Below, piece after piece: positions 50,176 to 59,633 of a stretch of 64,000 nt of DNA; the stretch's first letter is position 1; every line of letters begins with the position of its first letter. Below the pieces are notes generated by a model. The model saw nothing but the letters and a program-made list of their open reading frames with translations, was not told the origin of the DNA and ran no database searches. Source of the DNA: Sphaerisporangium corydalis (GTDB lineage Bacteria; Actinomycetota; Actinomycetes; Streptosporangiales; Streptosporangiaceae); the NCBI RefSeq assembly GCF_025506355.1, contig NZ_JANZYP010000010.1, positions 101,878 through 165,877 on the forward strand. The letters run 5' to 3'. Position numbers and translations under genes: made by a program.

Positions 50176-52489
50176 CGGGACGGCCCTCCTTTCGGTTCCA
50201 TGTGTCGTGGTCCTGCTCGGCGCGGGTGCGGCCCTGTTGCCAGCCCCGTTGCATGGACGCCATGAGTTCCTGCAGTTCCTCGGGCGACCGCACGGAGACG
50301 TCGCGCCGCTCCTGGGAGCGTGCCTGCCTGAGCTGGGGCGCCAGGTTGGCCTGCCGTACGCGCATCGGGAGCCCGTCCAGGTCGTCGTCCTCGGCTCCCG
50401 CTACGGACACGGCCCGCCGCGCGGGTTGCTGGTCGGCGACGAACCATTCCGACGGGCGCTCCGGTGCCTGGGCCACGAGCCGGTCCTGGGGTCCGGAGAA
50501 CGCCCGGGGCCGTGCCTCGGGTGCGGTGGCCAGTGCACGTACCGGGCGGTCCGGGCGGGCGGGGCCGGCCCGGCGGGGCGTGGGTTCGGGGGCGGCCGGG
50601 ACGTCCGGTGCGGCGAGCAGGGTGGAGGGCAGCAGCACGATCGCGGTGGTGCCGTCGTAGGGGGACGGCCGCAGCACGATCTTGATGCCGTGCCGGGCGG
50701 CGAGCCTGGCGACGACGAACAGGCCGAGCCTGTCGGTGTCGACCAGGTCGAACTCGGGCGGGTCGGCGAGCTTGGCGTTGAGGTCGTCGAGGGTGGCCTG
50801 GGCGAGCCCGAGGCCCCGGTCCTCGACCTCCAGGGCGAAGCCGTTGGCGGCCGTCGTGCTCCTGATGTGCACCGCGGTGTGCGGCGGGGAGAAGACGGTG
50901 GCGTTCTCCACCAGCTCGGCGATGAGGTGGATCACGTCGGCGACGGCGGCGCCGACGAGCATCGGGGCCTCCGGCATCGGGGGCACCGTGACGCGGGTGT
51001 AGTCCTCGACCTCCAGTACGGCGCTGCGCACCACGTCGAAGAGCGGCACCGGGTCCCGCCACCTGCGGGCGGGGGCCGAGTCGGACAGGATGATGAGGTT
51101 CTCCGCGTGCCGCCGCATGCGGGTGGTCAGGTGGTCGAGCTTGAACAGGTCCTCCAGGATCTCCGGTTCGTCGACGCGGCGCTCCATCGTGTCCAGGAGC
51201 GTGAGCTGGCGCTGGAGCAGCGCCTGGTTGCGCCAGGCGAGGTTGAGGAAGACCTGGCCGACGCCCTTGCGGAGCGTCGCCTGGCCGATGGCGGCCTCCA
51301 CGGCGGTGCGCTGCACGGCGGAGAACGCGTTGACGACCCGGTCGACCTCGGCGGTGTCGGCACGGTCCAGGTTCGGCGCCTCGGCCGCGGGGTCGACGTC
51401 CTCGCCGCCGCGCAGCCGCGCGACCAGGCGGGGCAGCCGTAGCTCGGCCAGTTCGACGGCGGACGACTGGATCCGCCGCAGCTCCTCGATCATGGAGCGG
51501 CCGAACCGGTAGGACAGGGCGATCGAGACGAGGACCGCGAGCAGGCCGAGCCCGAGGACCAGCCCGATCCGCCAGTACGCGGCGACCTTGGCCTGATGCG
51601 CCTCGGCGGCGGAGCGGACCAGTTCGTACTGGGTGTCGCGGTTGATCTTGCCGATGAGGGCCCCTGCGTCGCTCCGCCACACGGAGGGCTGCACGGGGGG
51701 CGCGCCGTTGGTGTCCCAGACGAACAGCGCGTCCTCCACGGCGAGCAGCCGCTGGTAGGGGGCGCTCTTCACGAGTTCGAGGTAGTGCGTCCGCAGGTCG
51801 GGGCCCACGTCCCGGTCGGCGTTGGCCAGGACGAGCCTGCGGTTGGTCATCCCGGCGACGAACGCGGCCCGGTCGGTGGGGGTCATCTTCCTGTGCACGA
51901 TGGTCGAGGTGAGGACGGCGTGTTCCCTGCCCAGGTACTCGGCGGTGGCGCTGAAGGCGGACATGCCGCGCACCGCGCGGTACGACGACACGTCGCTGAG
52001 CGCGTCCCCGTCGCTGAACTGCCTGTTCGCGGCGCTGATCAGGTCGTCGTACGCGTTAATGATCTTCAGGGGCGGGGTGAGCCTGCCGCTGTCCGCCGAG
52101 GCGCGGAGCTTCCCGAGCCCGTCGAGCGCCGCCACCAGGGCCTGTACCTCGGCGGGGGTGCTGCCGCCGCCGGCCTGGAGGTCGACCGATCCGATCACCT
52201 GGCGCAGGCGCTGTACCTGGGCGTCGGTCCGCCGTCGCTGCTCGGCCAGCGGCTGGTCGGTGCCGGTGCCGTCGACCGCCTCGGCGGAGAGCTGGCGCTC
52301 CTGCTGGAACTCGATGATCAGCTGCAGGACCGGCGATCCGATGACCTGCCAACGGCTCTCGGTCTGGGAGATGGTCGCGATCTCCTCGACGCTGGAGTAC
52401 GCGATGACGGCCCAGAGAGCGATCATCGAGATCAGCGGAATCAGCAGGATTCTGAGGAGCTTCGAGCGGATCGGTGGGGGGGAGCTCAT
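50156..52489 (-). CDS. cvnA: CvnA-type sensor histidine kinase
   Basis: A 777-residue membrane kinase and first gene of the conservon operon. An N-terminal membrane helix (LRILLIPLISMIALWAVIAY) precedes an extracellular sensor of about 260 residues rich in helices, typical of nitrate/nitrite-sensing-like domains. A second helix (GLVLGLGLLAVLVSIALSY) and HAMP-like linker follow. The cytoplasmic part has the family's RNQALLQRQLTLLDTMERRV and KLDHLTTRMRRHAENL region, then an HATPase domain (LVENATVFSPP, VEDRGLGLAQATLDDLN). The C-terminus is a long Ala/Pro/Arg-rich tail. It signals to CvnB-D; the ligand is unknown. Confidence 0.9.
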   Translation of the reverse strand: MSSPPPIRSKLLRILLIPLISMIALWAVIAYSSVEEIATISQTESRWQVIGSPVLQLIIEFQQERQLSAEAVDGTGTDQPLAEQRRRTDAQVQRLRQVIGSVDLQAGGGSTPAEVQALVAALDGLGKLRASADSGRLTPPLKIINAYDDLISAANRQFSDGDALSDVSSYRAVRGMSAFSATAEYLGREHAVLTSTIVHRKMTPTDRAAFVAGMTNRRLVLANADRDVGPDLRTHYLELVKSAPYQRLLAVEDALFVWDTNGAPPVQPSVWRSDAGALIGKINRDTQYELVRSAAEAHQAKVAAYWRIGLVLGLGLLAVLVSIALSYRFGRSMIEELRRIQSSAVELAELRLPRLVARLRGGEDVDPAAEAPNLDRADTAEVDRVVNAFSAVQRTAVEAAIGQATLRKGVGQVFLNLAWRNQALLQRQLTLLDTMERRVDEPEILEDLFKLDHLTTRMRRHAENLIILSDSAPARRWRDPVPLFDVVRSAVLEVEDYTRVTVPPMPEAPMLVGAAVADVIHLIAELVENATVFSPPHTAVHIRSTTAANGFALEVEDRGLGLAQATLDDLNAKLADPPEFDLVDTDRLGLFVVARLAARHGIKIVLRPSPYDGTTAIVLLPSTLLAAPDVPAAPEPTPRRAGPARPDRPVRALATAPEARPRAFSGPQDRLVAQAPERPSEWFVADQQPARRAVSVAGAEDDDLDGLPMRVRQANLAPQLRQARSQERRDVSVRSPEELQELMASMQRGWQQGRTRAEQDHDTWNRKEGRPDARPQT

Positions 52490-52918
52490 CCATCATGTCC
52501 AGTTCCGCGCGTGTTGGCGCGCCGTAGGCAGCCGGGCTAAGGCCGACCCCGAAGGACACTTGCCACGACCGATACGCGGGTGATTTGGACAACTATGCCC
52601 ATCGGTACAGAAGTCCTTCAAGACAGAAAAGCGAAGATTGAATATCGATGTTGCGATTGGTGCGGCCCGCGTGACGGAAAGTGACCGTGACCTGGCGTTC
52701 GTCACGGATTGTGGCCATCCCGATGCGCGAAGGGCCGCCGGAGGGAGCGGGTGCCGTCCGGTCGTGTCTCCCGGCCGTACGCGCGCCGGCGCGGGGCGGA
52801 GGCCGGGACGCCGGGCCGGGACGCGCTGCGGCCGATCCGGGGTGCGGTGATGTGTTGATGCCGGTTGACCAGGTCGGATGTCGTTACAGTGAGGTGATCG
52901 ACCGGGGGGAGGCGCGCC
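52490..52918. promoter_or_regulatory. Divergent promoter region of cvnA and the SnoaL-like gene
   Basis: About 430 bases separate the two genes. No frame inside shows coding support. The stretch near 52590-52660 is lower in GC and probably holds the cvn promoter. No clear boxes or repeats. Confidence 0.35.
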
Positions 52919-53344
52919 ATGTCCGACGCCAGGAGGGTCTCCGAGGTGCTGATCCGTGCGTTCAACTCGCATGATCTCGACGCCATGGCCCGCTGCTACA
53001 GCGACTCGGCCGTCTACGTCTCTCCGAGCGGCACGGCCGAGGGCCCGATGGAGATCGCCTCCTATTACGGTCTCTTCCTGGAGGGGTTTCCGGATCTTCG
53101 GTTGACGCCGATGAAGACGCTCGTCTTCGGCGACGAGGCCTTCACCCAGTGGATGCTCTCCGGCACCCAGACCGGGCACTTCCTGATGCCCGGCGGGCGG
53201 ACGATCGAGGCGTCGGGCCGCTGCGTCACGATCCGCGGCTGCAGCCTGCGCACGGTCGAGAACGGTCTCATCCAGACGAACTGCATTTACTACGACCAGG
53301 CGGAGCTGTTCTCCCAGCTCGGAGCCCACCTCGCGATGGACTGA
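52919..53344 (+). CDS. SnoaL-like (NTF2-fold) ester cyclase family protein
   Basis: A 141-residue SnoaL-like protein, NTF2 fold: LIRAFNSHDLDAMARCYSDS at the N-terminus, then GLFLEGFPDLRLTPMKTLVF and FTQWMLSGTQTGHFL. Members include polyketide cyclases and many enzymes of unknown substrate. GGGGGGAGG lies just upstream of ATG 52919. No polyketide genes are nearby, so a role in secondary metabolism is not supported. Confidence 0.8.
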   Translation: MSDARRVSEVLIRAFNSHDLDAMARCYSDSAVYVSPSGTAEGPMEIASYYGLFLEGFPDLRLTPMKTLVFGDEAFTQWMLSGTQTGHFLMPGGRTIEASGRCVTIRGCSLRTVENGLIQTNCIYYDQAELFSQLGAHLAMD

Positions 53345-53412
53345 CCGGGAAGCGGTCTCGGGCCGGCCCGGACGGGGTTGAACCCCGGTGAGCGCTCGGA
53401 CGTCAGACGGGT

Positions 53413-54714
53413 ATGCCGTACGAGAAGGGTATGATCCCGGCCCGGCTGCCGCGCCGGGAGTTCCTGGTGGCCGCGCTGCTCGCGGTCGCCGTGACCGCCT
53501 GTGGTGGGAGGGGTGACTCGCGCGTGCTGGTCGCTGAGGGGGTGAGCCGGGAGGTCCCGAAGGACGCCCCGGTCGCCGAGGTCGTGAAGGGCATCACCGA
53601 GTTCGGGCACGCGTTGTACGCGGCCGGCGCGCGGGACACCGTCAACACGGTGCTCTCGCCGTTGAGCATCGCCTACGCGTTCGGCATGGCCAGGGCCGGT
53701 GCGGCGGGGGTCACCTCGGCGGAGATGGACAAGGCGTTCGGCTTCCCCGCGGCCGGTCCGCACACCGCGTTCAACACCCTGTCCCGGCAGATCGTCACGG
53801 TCGACGGCCCGCCGCCGGCGCCGGACCCGGAGGGCGAGCGGGACGCGAGCAGCGAGCCGCGCGATCCCGTCGTCGGCATCGCCAACGGGCTGTTCACGCA
53901 GGAAGGACTGCCCGTCAGGCAGGAGTTCCTTCGTACGCTCGCGTCGCAGTACGGCGCCGGCGTGCACACCGTGGACTTCGCCAAGGACGCGACGGGGGAC
54001 ATCAACGCCTGGGCCGACGAGCAGACCGCCGGCCGCGTCAAGAAGGTGTTCGACCAGCTGGCTCCGGCCACCAAGCTGGTCATCGCGAACGCCGTCTACC
54101 TCAAGGCGGACTGGCTGCACACGTTCGCCGAAGGCCCGGCCGAGGAGAACGCGGCCTTCACCCGGGCGGACGGGTCGGAGGTGCGGACGAAGCTGATGCA
54201 CCTGACGTCCGACCTGCGGTACGCCTCCGGCACCGGCTGGCAGGCCGTCGAGCTGCCGTACGCCAAGAGCGACCTGGTCATGTGGGTGCTCGTCCCCGAG
54301 CGCGGCGGGTCGCCCGCGGACCTGCTCAGGCCGGCCGCGCTGGCGCGGGTGGCGACCGGTCTGCGGACGGCGAGCGTCGACCTGTTCCTCCCCGGCTGGG
54401 ACTTCGCGACCGGCCTCGACCTGGAGCCGCCGTTGCGCAAGCTCGGCCTCGCGGGGATCTTCGACCACGGCGACTTCTCCGGCATCGCCGACGGCATCTT
54501 CCTCGGCCAGGCGATCCACCGCGCGAACATCTCGGTGGACGAGTGGGGCACCGAGGCCGCGGCGGTCACCGGGCTGGCGTTCCCGACCTCCGCCCGGCTC
54601 GACAGGGGCGCCAAGGTGCGCGCGGACCACCCGTTCGCCTTCGCGATCATGCACAGGACGACGCTGACCCCCCTGTTCATCGGCCACGTCGCCGACCCGA
54701 CGGCCAAGGCCTGA
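53413..54714 (+). CDS. Lipoprotein serpin (serine protease inhibitor)
   Basis: A 433-residue serpin. The N-terminus REFLVAALLAVAVTACGG is a lipoprotein signal with a lipobox-like VTAC, so it should be anchored outside the membrane. Serpin-core signatures are VLSPLSIAYAFGMARAGA, KLVIANAVYLKADWLHTF, and the hinge ISVDEWGTEAAAVTG that precedes the reactive-centre loop, then HPFAFAIMHRTTLTPLFIG. The hinge keeps the small residues needed for loop insertion, so it should be inhibitory. The loop sequence around AFPTSARLD would set specificity. Its target protease is unknown; a self-protection role against secreted proteases is likely. Confidence 0.9.
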   Translation: MPYEKGMIPARLPRREFLVAALLAVAVTACGGRGDSRVLVAEGVSREVPKDAPVAEVVKGITEFGHALYAAGARDTVNTVLSPLSIAYAFGMARAGAAGVTSAEMDKAFGFPAAGPHTAFNTLSRQIVTVDGPPPAPDPEGERDASSEPRDPVVGIANGLFTQEGLPVRQEFLRTLASQYGAGVHTVDFAKDATGDINAWADEQTAGRVKKVFDQLAPATKLVIANAVYLKADWLHTFAEGPAEENAAFTRADGSEVRTKLMHLTSDLRYASGTGWQAVELPYAKSDLVMWVLVPERGGSPADLLRPAALARVATGLRTASVDLFLPGWDFATGLDLEPPLRKLGLAGIFDHGDFSGIADGIFLGQAIHRANISVDEWGTEAAAVTGLAFPTSARLDRGAKVRADHPFAFAIMHRTTLTPLFIGHVADPTAKA

Positions 54715-54721
54715 ACGGCCC

Positions 54722-54746
54722 GAACCGCCGCGTGTGGCGGTGGTTC
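54722..54746 (+). terminator. Hairpin after the serpin gene
   Basis: GAACCGCCGC (54722-54731) pairs with GCGGTGGTTC (54737-54746) with one G-T wobble and a five-base loop, directly after the serpin stop. No U-run. Confidence 0.6.
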
Positions 54747-54804
54747 AACACTTTCGCCGGTGAGTTCGTCTGGGTGGTGACGGGCCGACGAAAGGCGAAG
54801 GTAA

Positions 54805-55302
54805 TTGGACGACGACTTCCGCTTCGCGGACTTCGTCGCTGAGCGGGCCGACGCGTTACTGCGGTACGGCTACGTGCTCAGCGGCAATCCGCACGACGCG
54901 GCCGACCTCACCCAAGAGGCACTGATCCGGCTGCACCGCGCCTGGCCCAAGGTGCGGCGCAAGCAGCAGCCGGAGAGCTACACCAGGACGATCATGGCTC
55001 GGCTGCACGTCAGCACGTGGCGCCTGCGACGCAGGGAACTGCTCGCCTGGAACCTCCCCGACGGGCGGCACCTGGACATGCTGCCCTCCGACGCCGAGCA
55101 GGGGCTCTGGGAGGCGCTCAAGGACCTGCCGCGCAAGCAGCGGACCGTGATCGTCCTGCGCTACTACGAGCAGCTCACCGACGCCGAGATCGCCGGCGTG
55201 CTCGGCATCGCCCAGGGGACCGTCCGCAGCCACGCGTCGCTCGGCCTGGGCAAGCTCAGGTCCGCGGTCGTCCACCCCTCGACCATGGACGGGAGTGCCT
55301 GA
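54805..55302 (+). CDS. SigE-like ECF sigma factor
   Basis: A 165-residue sigma factor of the actinobacterial SigE-like ECF group. Region 2 is ADALLRYGYVLSGNPHDAAD with LTQEALIRLHRAWPKV; region 4 is LPRKQRTVIVLRYYEQLTDA and EIAGVLGIAQGTVRSHASLG. It directs RNA polymerase to a promoter set under control of the membrane protein encoded next. The start is TTG 54805, preceded by AAGGCGAAGG; no better start exists in frame. Its TGA overlaps the following ATG by one base. Confidence 0.9.
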   Translation: MDDDFRFADFVAERADALLRYGYVLSGNPHDAADLTQEALIRLHRAWPKVRRKQQPESYTRTIMARLHVSTWRLRRRELLAWNLPDGRHLDMLPSDAEQGLWEALKDLPRKQRTVIVLRYYEQLTDAEIAGVLGIAQGTVRSHASLGLGKLRSAVVHPSTMDGSA

Positions 55303-56519
55303 TGAACGACGAACTGGCCGAGACCCTGCGCAGGACCCTCCAGCACGCCTCGGAGCAGGCGCCCCGGGCGCCGGGCGGCCTCTCCGCGCGCGTCGTCACC
55401 CGCTCCCGGCGCCGGGCGGCGCGCACGCAGATGGCGGTCGCCGCGCTCGCCGTCGCGGTGGTGGCGGGCGGAGTCGTGGTGGCGGCGCGGGGAGGCGTGC
55501 CCGACCCCGCGCCACCGGCGGTGGAGACGTCGAAGACGCCTTCCGCCGGCAAGGTGAACCCCCCGGCGACCGCGTTGTGGAGCCGTACCGCCCCGCCGGC
55601 CGAGAAGGTCTGGCCGGACGCGGTGTGGAAGATCCCGGCGAAGCTCCTCGGCGGGCGCGCGTTCCAGGCGCGGGCCATCATCGACGACCGCACGGTGCTG
55701 CTGGAGACGCGGAACGGCTCTGGAAGGGCCGACGCGCTCTACGCCTACGACGTGCGGGACCGCACCTCACGCAAGCTCACCGATGTCCGCACGCCCGAAG
55801 GCGTGGTCGCGCGGGGCTACACGGCGGGCGCCGGGCGGGTCTTCTGGGAGATGTCCAACCGGGCCGACGGCAGCTACGAGACGACATTCTGGTCGGTCCC
55901 GGTCACGGGCGGGCGGGCCACGGCCATCGGCACCGACCGCGAGGTCACCGGGGACGGGACGCTCGCCGTGGTGGGCGGCAGGCTCGCCTTCTCCGCCTCG
56001 GAGGGAGGCGTCTTCACGATCCCCCTCGGGGGCGGGACCGTGGAGGCGGTGCCGGGCGCCGGCGCGCACCACATCCTGCGCTGGCCCTGGGTCGCCAGGT
56101 CCGACCCGAACTCCGCCTCGGCGGCCCGGTACACGGAGCTGCTGAACGCCGAGACGGGCGAGCCGACCGAAGCGGTCGTCCACCCGGGCGAGTACAGGGT
56201 GGAGTGCGGGGTGACGACGTGCGTCGGCGTCAAGGACGGGGTCACCTTCCACCGGCTTCGCGACGGTTCGCGGGAACGGCTCATCCCGGCGCTCGTTCTG
56301 AACAACCGCATGTTCGCCGACCGGTTCTATCCCCTGCTCACCAACGGCCGGCCGGAGGTGATCCTGCGTGACGCGGTCACCGGCAAGGGCGGCGACCTCG
56401 GCCTGGCGTCCGGCAACGGGCCGCTGGGGGTGATCGCCGACACCCCCGTCATGAGCCGCGTACTCGACATGCGGCGTGCGGACAGCCACCTCGTCGTCGA
56501 CCTCGCCCGGATCCGGTGA
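55302..56519 (+). CDS. Membrane protein, probable anti-sigma partner
   Basis: A 405-residue protein with one membrane segment (MAVAALAVAVVAGGVVVAA, residues about 44-62). The 40-residue cytoplasmic part is basic (RSRRRAARTQ). The extracytoplasmic domain of about 340 residues is beta-rich with repeated Asp/Gly turns, resembling a WD/PQQ-like propeller. It is co-translated with the SigE-like factor (TGATG), the usual position of an anti-sigma factor or sensor. It lacks an obvious zinc-binding ZAS motif, so a direct sigma-binding role is inferred from context. Confidence 0.75.
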   Translation: MNDELAETLRRTLQHASEQAPRAPGGLSARVVTRSRRRAARTQMAVAALAVAVVAGGVVVAARGGVPDPAPPAVETSKTPSAGKVNPPATALWSRTAPPAEKVWPDAVWKIPAKLLGGRAFQARAIIDDRTVLLETRNGSGRADALYAYDVRDRTSRKLTDVRTPEGVVARGYTAGAGRVFWEMSNRADGSYETTFWSVPVTGGRATAIGTDREVTGDGTLAVVGGRLAFSASEGGVFTIPLGGGTVEAVPGAGAHHILRWPWVARSDPNSASAARYTELLNAETGEPTEAVVHPGEYRVECGVTTCVGVKDGVTFHRLRDGSRERLIPALVLNNRMFADRFYPLLTNGRPEVILRDAVTGKGGDLGLASGNGPLGVIADTPVMSRVLDMRRADSHLVVDLARIR

Positions 56520-56534
56520 GCCGCCTGGCGGGGG

Positions 56535-59453
56535 TCAGGCCGGGGGGCCGTCGAAGAGGTGGAGGCGGTGGGCGGTGGCGGCGGCCTCGCCTCGGGAGGA
56601 GACGCCGAGCTTGGCGAGGATGTTGGAGACGTGCACGCTCACCGTCTTGGCGGAGATGAACAGCTCACCGGCCACCTCGCGGTTGCTGTGCCCGTCGGTC
56701 ACCAGGCGGAGCACCTCGTACTCGCGGGCGGTGAGCCCCAGCCCCGCCTCCTCGCCGTCGGGCCCCCCAGGGGACCCCGGCGGGGCGGCGCCGGGGTCGG
56801 CCGCGAGGGAGACGCGCGCCCGTTTGGCCAGGGAGCCGATCTCGGCCGACAGGGGGGCGGCGCCGAGCCGCCCGGCGATGAGGGCCGCGCGGGACAGCCG
56901 CTCGGCCGCCTCCTCACGCTCGCCCGCCGCGACGGCGGCGCGCGCGGCCCCGAGCAACGACCACGCCTCCGCGTACGGCTGGTCCAGCGCCGACCAGGCG
57001 CTCACCGCGCGCTCCCACGCGACGCGGTCCGGCGCCCCGGACGCCTGGGCCACCTCGGCGGCGAAGGTCAGGCGGTGCGCCTCCTGCTGCACGCCCTCGA
57101 CGTCGAGCGTGCCCGCGAGGGCCCGCACCTCGGGAAGCAGCGGGCCCGCCGCCCGGGCGGCGGTGACGAGCAGCGGCCACACGTAACGGGAGCTGTTGGC
57201 CGGGTCGTGATCGGACAGGACCCGCCGCACCAGCGCGAGGGTCTCGTCGTCGCGGCCGTGGACCATGCTCAGCTCGATCTCCCTGCGCAGGTGCGGGAGC
57301 GTGGTCTGGTCGCGGAAGAGGGTGAGGGCCATCTCGGCGGAGGTGGCACGGAAGAGCGTGTCGGCCCGGTCGAGGTCGCCCCTGGCCAGCGCGATGTCGA
57401 GGGCCAGGCCCTGCAGGCTCGCGCGGTAGGGGGCGGGCGGCACGACGTCCATGGCGCGGGCGATGACCTCCAGCGCCTCGTCCCACCGGCCGAGCGACAG
57501 CAGCGGTTCGGCCAGGTTGATGGACAGGAAGGCGCCCGACGAGCGCTCCAGCCCGTACGCCTGGGCGTCGGCGATGCCGCGGCGGGCGACCTTGGCCGCC
57601 TCCTCGTGCCATCCGGAGCCCTCCAGCGCGTCGGACTCGGAGATCGCGGCACGCATCAGCCCGTTGTAGGTGGAGGCCTCCCTGGCCATCTCCCGGGCCT
57701 TCGCGAACGCGGCCATGTGCGCGTCCATGTCGGAGAACCGGCAGCGGGACCAGGTGAGCGTGATCAGCGCGTGGGCCTCGATGTCGAGGGAGCCCACCAC
57801 ACGGGCGATGCTCATGGCCTCCTCGGCCAGCGCCTCCCGCTCGGCCCAGGTGTCGGGGCCGTGCAGCGCACGCGCGAGGTTCTCCAGGATCTGGGCGCGC
57901 AACGCGGTCGGCGGTACGGCGGGGACCAGGCGGGCCGCGGCCCGCAGGTCGTCGAGGTGGCCGGCGCGGCCGAGGTCGTAGCGGACGAGCCCGCGCTGGC
58001 GCAGCACCCGGGCGGCGCGGATGGGGTCGGCGTCGCTGTCGATCGCCCGCAGGGCCGCCTTGGCCAGGGAGATGCCGTGCTCGAACTCCCCGGCGAGGTG
58101 CGCCACGGTGATGGTCTGCCGGAGCAGGTCGACGTAGTCGCAGCCGACCAGCTCCTCGGCGCCGGGCACGGTGTCCCACAGTTCGAGCACCCTGGTCAGC
58201 ATGCGCAACTGCTCGTCGTACGCCGTCGACTTGCGCGCCGCGGCGGCGGCACGCCACGCGCTGACCAGCGCGGAGGGGGCGTCGTGCGCGGCGTGCCAGT
58301 GGTGGGCCAGCTCGATGGCGCCGCGCGGGGCGGGCAGCAGGGACGGCTCGCGCTCCAGGCTCTGGGCGAAGCGGGTGTGCAGGCGGATGCGCTCGCCGGG
58401 CAGCAGGTCGTCGTGGACGGCCTCGCGGATCAGGGCGTGCCGGAAGGCGTACCCCTCGCCGTCGACCATCAGCACGTTCCCGGCCACCGCCGGGCGCAGC
58501 GCGCGGGACAGGGTGCCGTCGTCGAGGCCGGCGACGGCGGTGAGCAGGGTGTGCTCGATGCGCGCGCCGCCGGCGCTGGCCACCCGGACCAGCTCCTGGG
58601 TCTCGTCGGGCAGCCGCTCGACGCCCGCCAGGAGCAGGTCGCGCAGCGAGTCGGGCAGGGCCTCGCCCAGGCCGCCGCTGAGCAGGGCCTCGACGAACAG
58701 CGGGTTGCCCTCGCTGCGCGAGTAGATCACCTCGATGTCCAGGGCGGTGGGCTCGCGGTCGAGGATGCTCGCCGCCTGCTCGACGACCTCGCGGCGGCTC
58801 AGCCTGCGCAGGTCCATGCGGGCGACCCAGTCGATGCGGCCCAGCTCGGCGAGCAGCGGGCGCAGGGGATGGGTGCGGTTGAGCTCGTCGGCGCGGAAGG
58901 TGACCAAGGTAAGCAGGCGCGTGTCGGGGCGCTGGTAGCGGATGAGGAACGACAGCAGGTCGCGGGTCGAGCGGTCGGCCCAGTGGGCGTCCTCGATGAT
59001 CAAGATGGTGGGCTTCAGCTCGGCGAGGTGCTCCATCAGGCCGAGGACCTGCTCGAACATCCGGGCGCGCGCCTCGGCGCCGTCATCGTCGGGCTCGCCG
59101 AACTCCGGCAGCAGTCTCGCGAGCCCGCGCGTGCCGCCGCCGGGCAGCAGCGCGGCGATGCCGTCGCGGCCGAGGTCGCGCGCGAGCTTGCGCAGCACGG
59201 CGGTGAAGGGGGCGAACGGGAGGCCTTCGGTGCTCAGCTCCAGGCAGCCGCCGATCAGGACGCGGGCGTCGCCCGCGCGGTCGGTGAACTCGCGCAGCAT
59301 CCGGGTCTTGCCGACCCCGGCCTCGCCGCCGATGAACACGGTCGTCGCGGCGCCGTCGCGCACGCGGGACAGCGCCTCGCCGAGCACGCCGAGCTCGTCC
59401 GCTCGCCCGACGAACAGGGGGCTGATCGTATGCGCGGTCACGCCTCCCAGCAT
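56535..59453 (-). CDS. Large LuxR-family regulator with AAA/STAND ATPase domain
   Basis: A 972-residue LAL-type regulator. Residues about 10-200 form an ATPase: FVGRADELGVLGEAL, FIGGEAGVGKTRMLREF (Walker A), and ILIIEDAHWADRSTRDLL (Walker B). A long helical TPR-like middle follows, ending in a LuxR helix-turn-helix: LTAREYEVLRLVTDGHSNRE, VAGELFISAKTVSVHVSNIL, AKLGVSS. Such regulators activate antibiotic or catabolic operons when a ligand and ATP bind. The start is ATG 59453 (MLGG), directly before the first conserved motif; a longer frame upstream lacks family similarity. Nearest possible targets are the F420-type oxidoreductase or the serpin/sigma genes; no link is shown. Confidence 0.85.
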   Translation of the reverse strand: MLGGVTAHTISPLFVGRADELGVLGEALSRVRDGAATTVFIGGEAGVGKTRMLREFTDRAGDARVLIGGCLELSTEGLPFAPFTAVLRKLARDLGRDGIAALLPGGGTRGLARLLPEFGEPDDDGAEARARMFEQVLGLMEHLAELKPTILIIEDAHWADRSTRDLLSFLIRYQRPDTRLLTLVTFRADELNRTHPLRPLLAELGRIDWVARMDLRRLSRREVVEQAASILDREPTALDIEVIYSRSEGNPLFVEALLSGGLGEALPDSLRDLLLAGVERLPDETQELVRVASAGGARIEHTLLTAVAGLDDGTLSRALRPAVAGNVLMVDGEGYAFRHALIREAVHDDLLPGERIRLHTRFAQSLEREPSLLPAPRGAIELAHHWHAAHDAPSALVSAWRAAAAARKSTAYDEQLRMLTRVLELWDTVPGAEELVGCDYVDLLRQTITVAHLAGEFEHGISLAKAALRAIDSDADPIRAARVLRQRGLVRYDLGRAGHLDDLRAAARLVPAVPPTALRAQILENLARALHGPDTWAEREALAEEAMSIARVVGSLDIEAHALITLTWSRCRFSDMDAHMAAFAKAREMAREASTYNGLMRAAISESDALEGSGWHEEAAKVARRGIADAQAYGLERSSGAFLSINLAEPLLSLGRWDEALEVIARAMDVVPPAPYRASLQGLALDIALARGDLDRADTLFRATSAEMALTLFRDQTTLPHLRREIELSMVHGRDDETLALVRRVLSDHDPANSSRYVWPLLVTAARAAGPLLPEVRALAGTLDVEGVQQEAHRLTFAAEVAQASGAPDRVAWERAVSAWSALDQPYAEAWSLLGAARAAVAAGEREEAAERLSRAALIAGRLGAAPLSAEIGSLAKRARVSLAADPGAAPPGSPGGPDGEEAGLGLTAREYEVLRLVTDGHSNREVAGELFISAKTVSVHVSNILAKLGVSSRGEAAATAHRLHLFDGPPA

Positions 59454-59633
59454 CCCACCCGCCCCCGACGTTTCCACACGCGGTGGCCGGGCCGCCCGCT
59501 GATCCATCCACGGGGGGCGCTCGCTGATCCACGCGCGGACGTCTCCGTACGCTGGGGGCCGGTCGCCCGCTGATCCACGCGCCGGAGTCCGGGCCGCCCG
59601 CCGGGCCGTGGGCGGTGGTCGTAAGGTGAGGTC

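Noticed and set aside
48784..52489. Conservon operon as a novel finding
   Set aside because: A complete and ordinary cvnABCD arrangement, common in actinomycetes.
56559..59573. 1004-codon plus-strand frame opposite the LuxR/AAA regulator
   Set aside because: A high-GC antisense artefact; the minus strand has complete Walker and HTH motifs.
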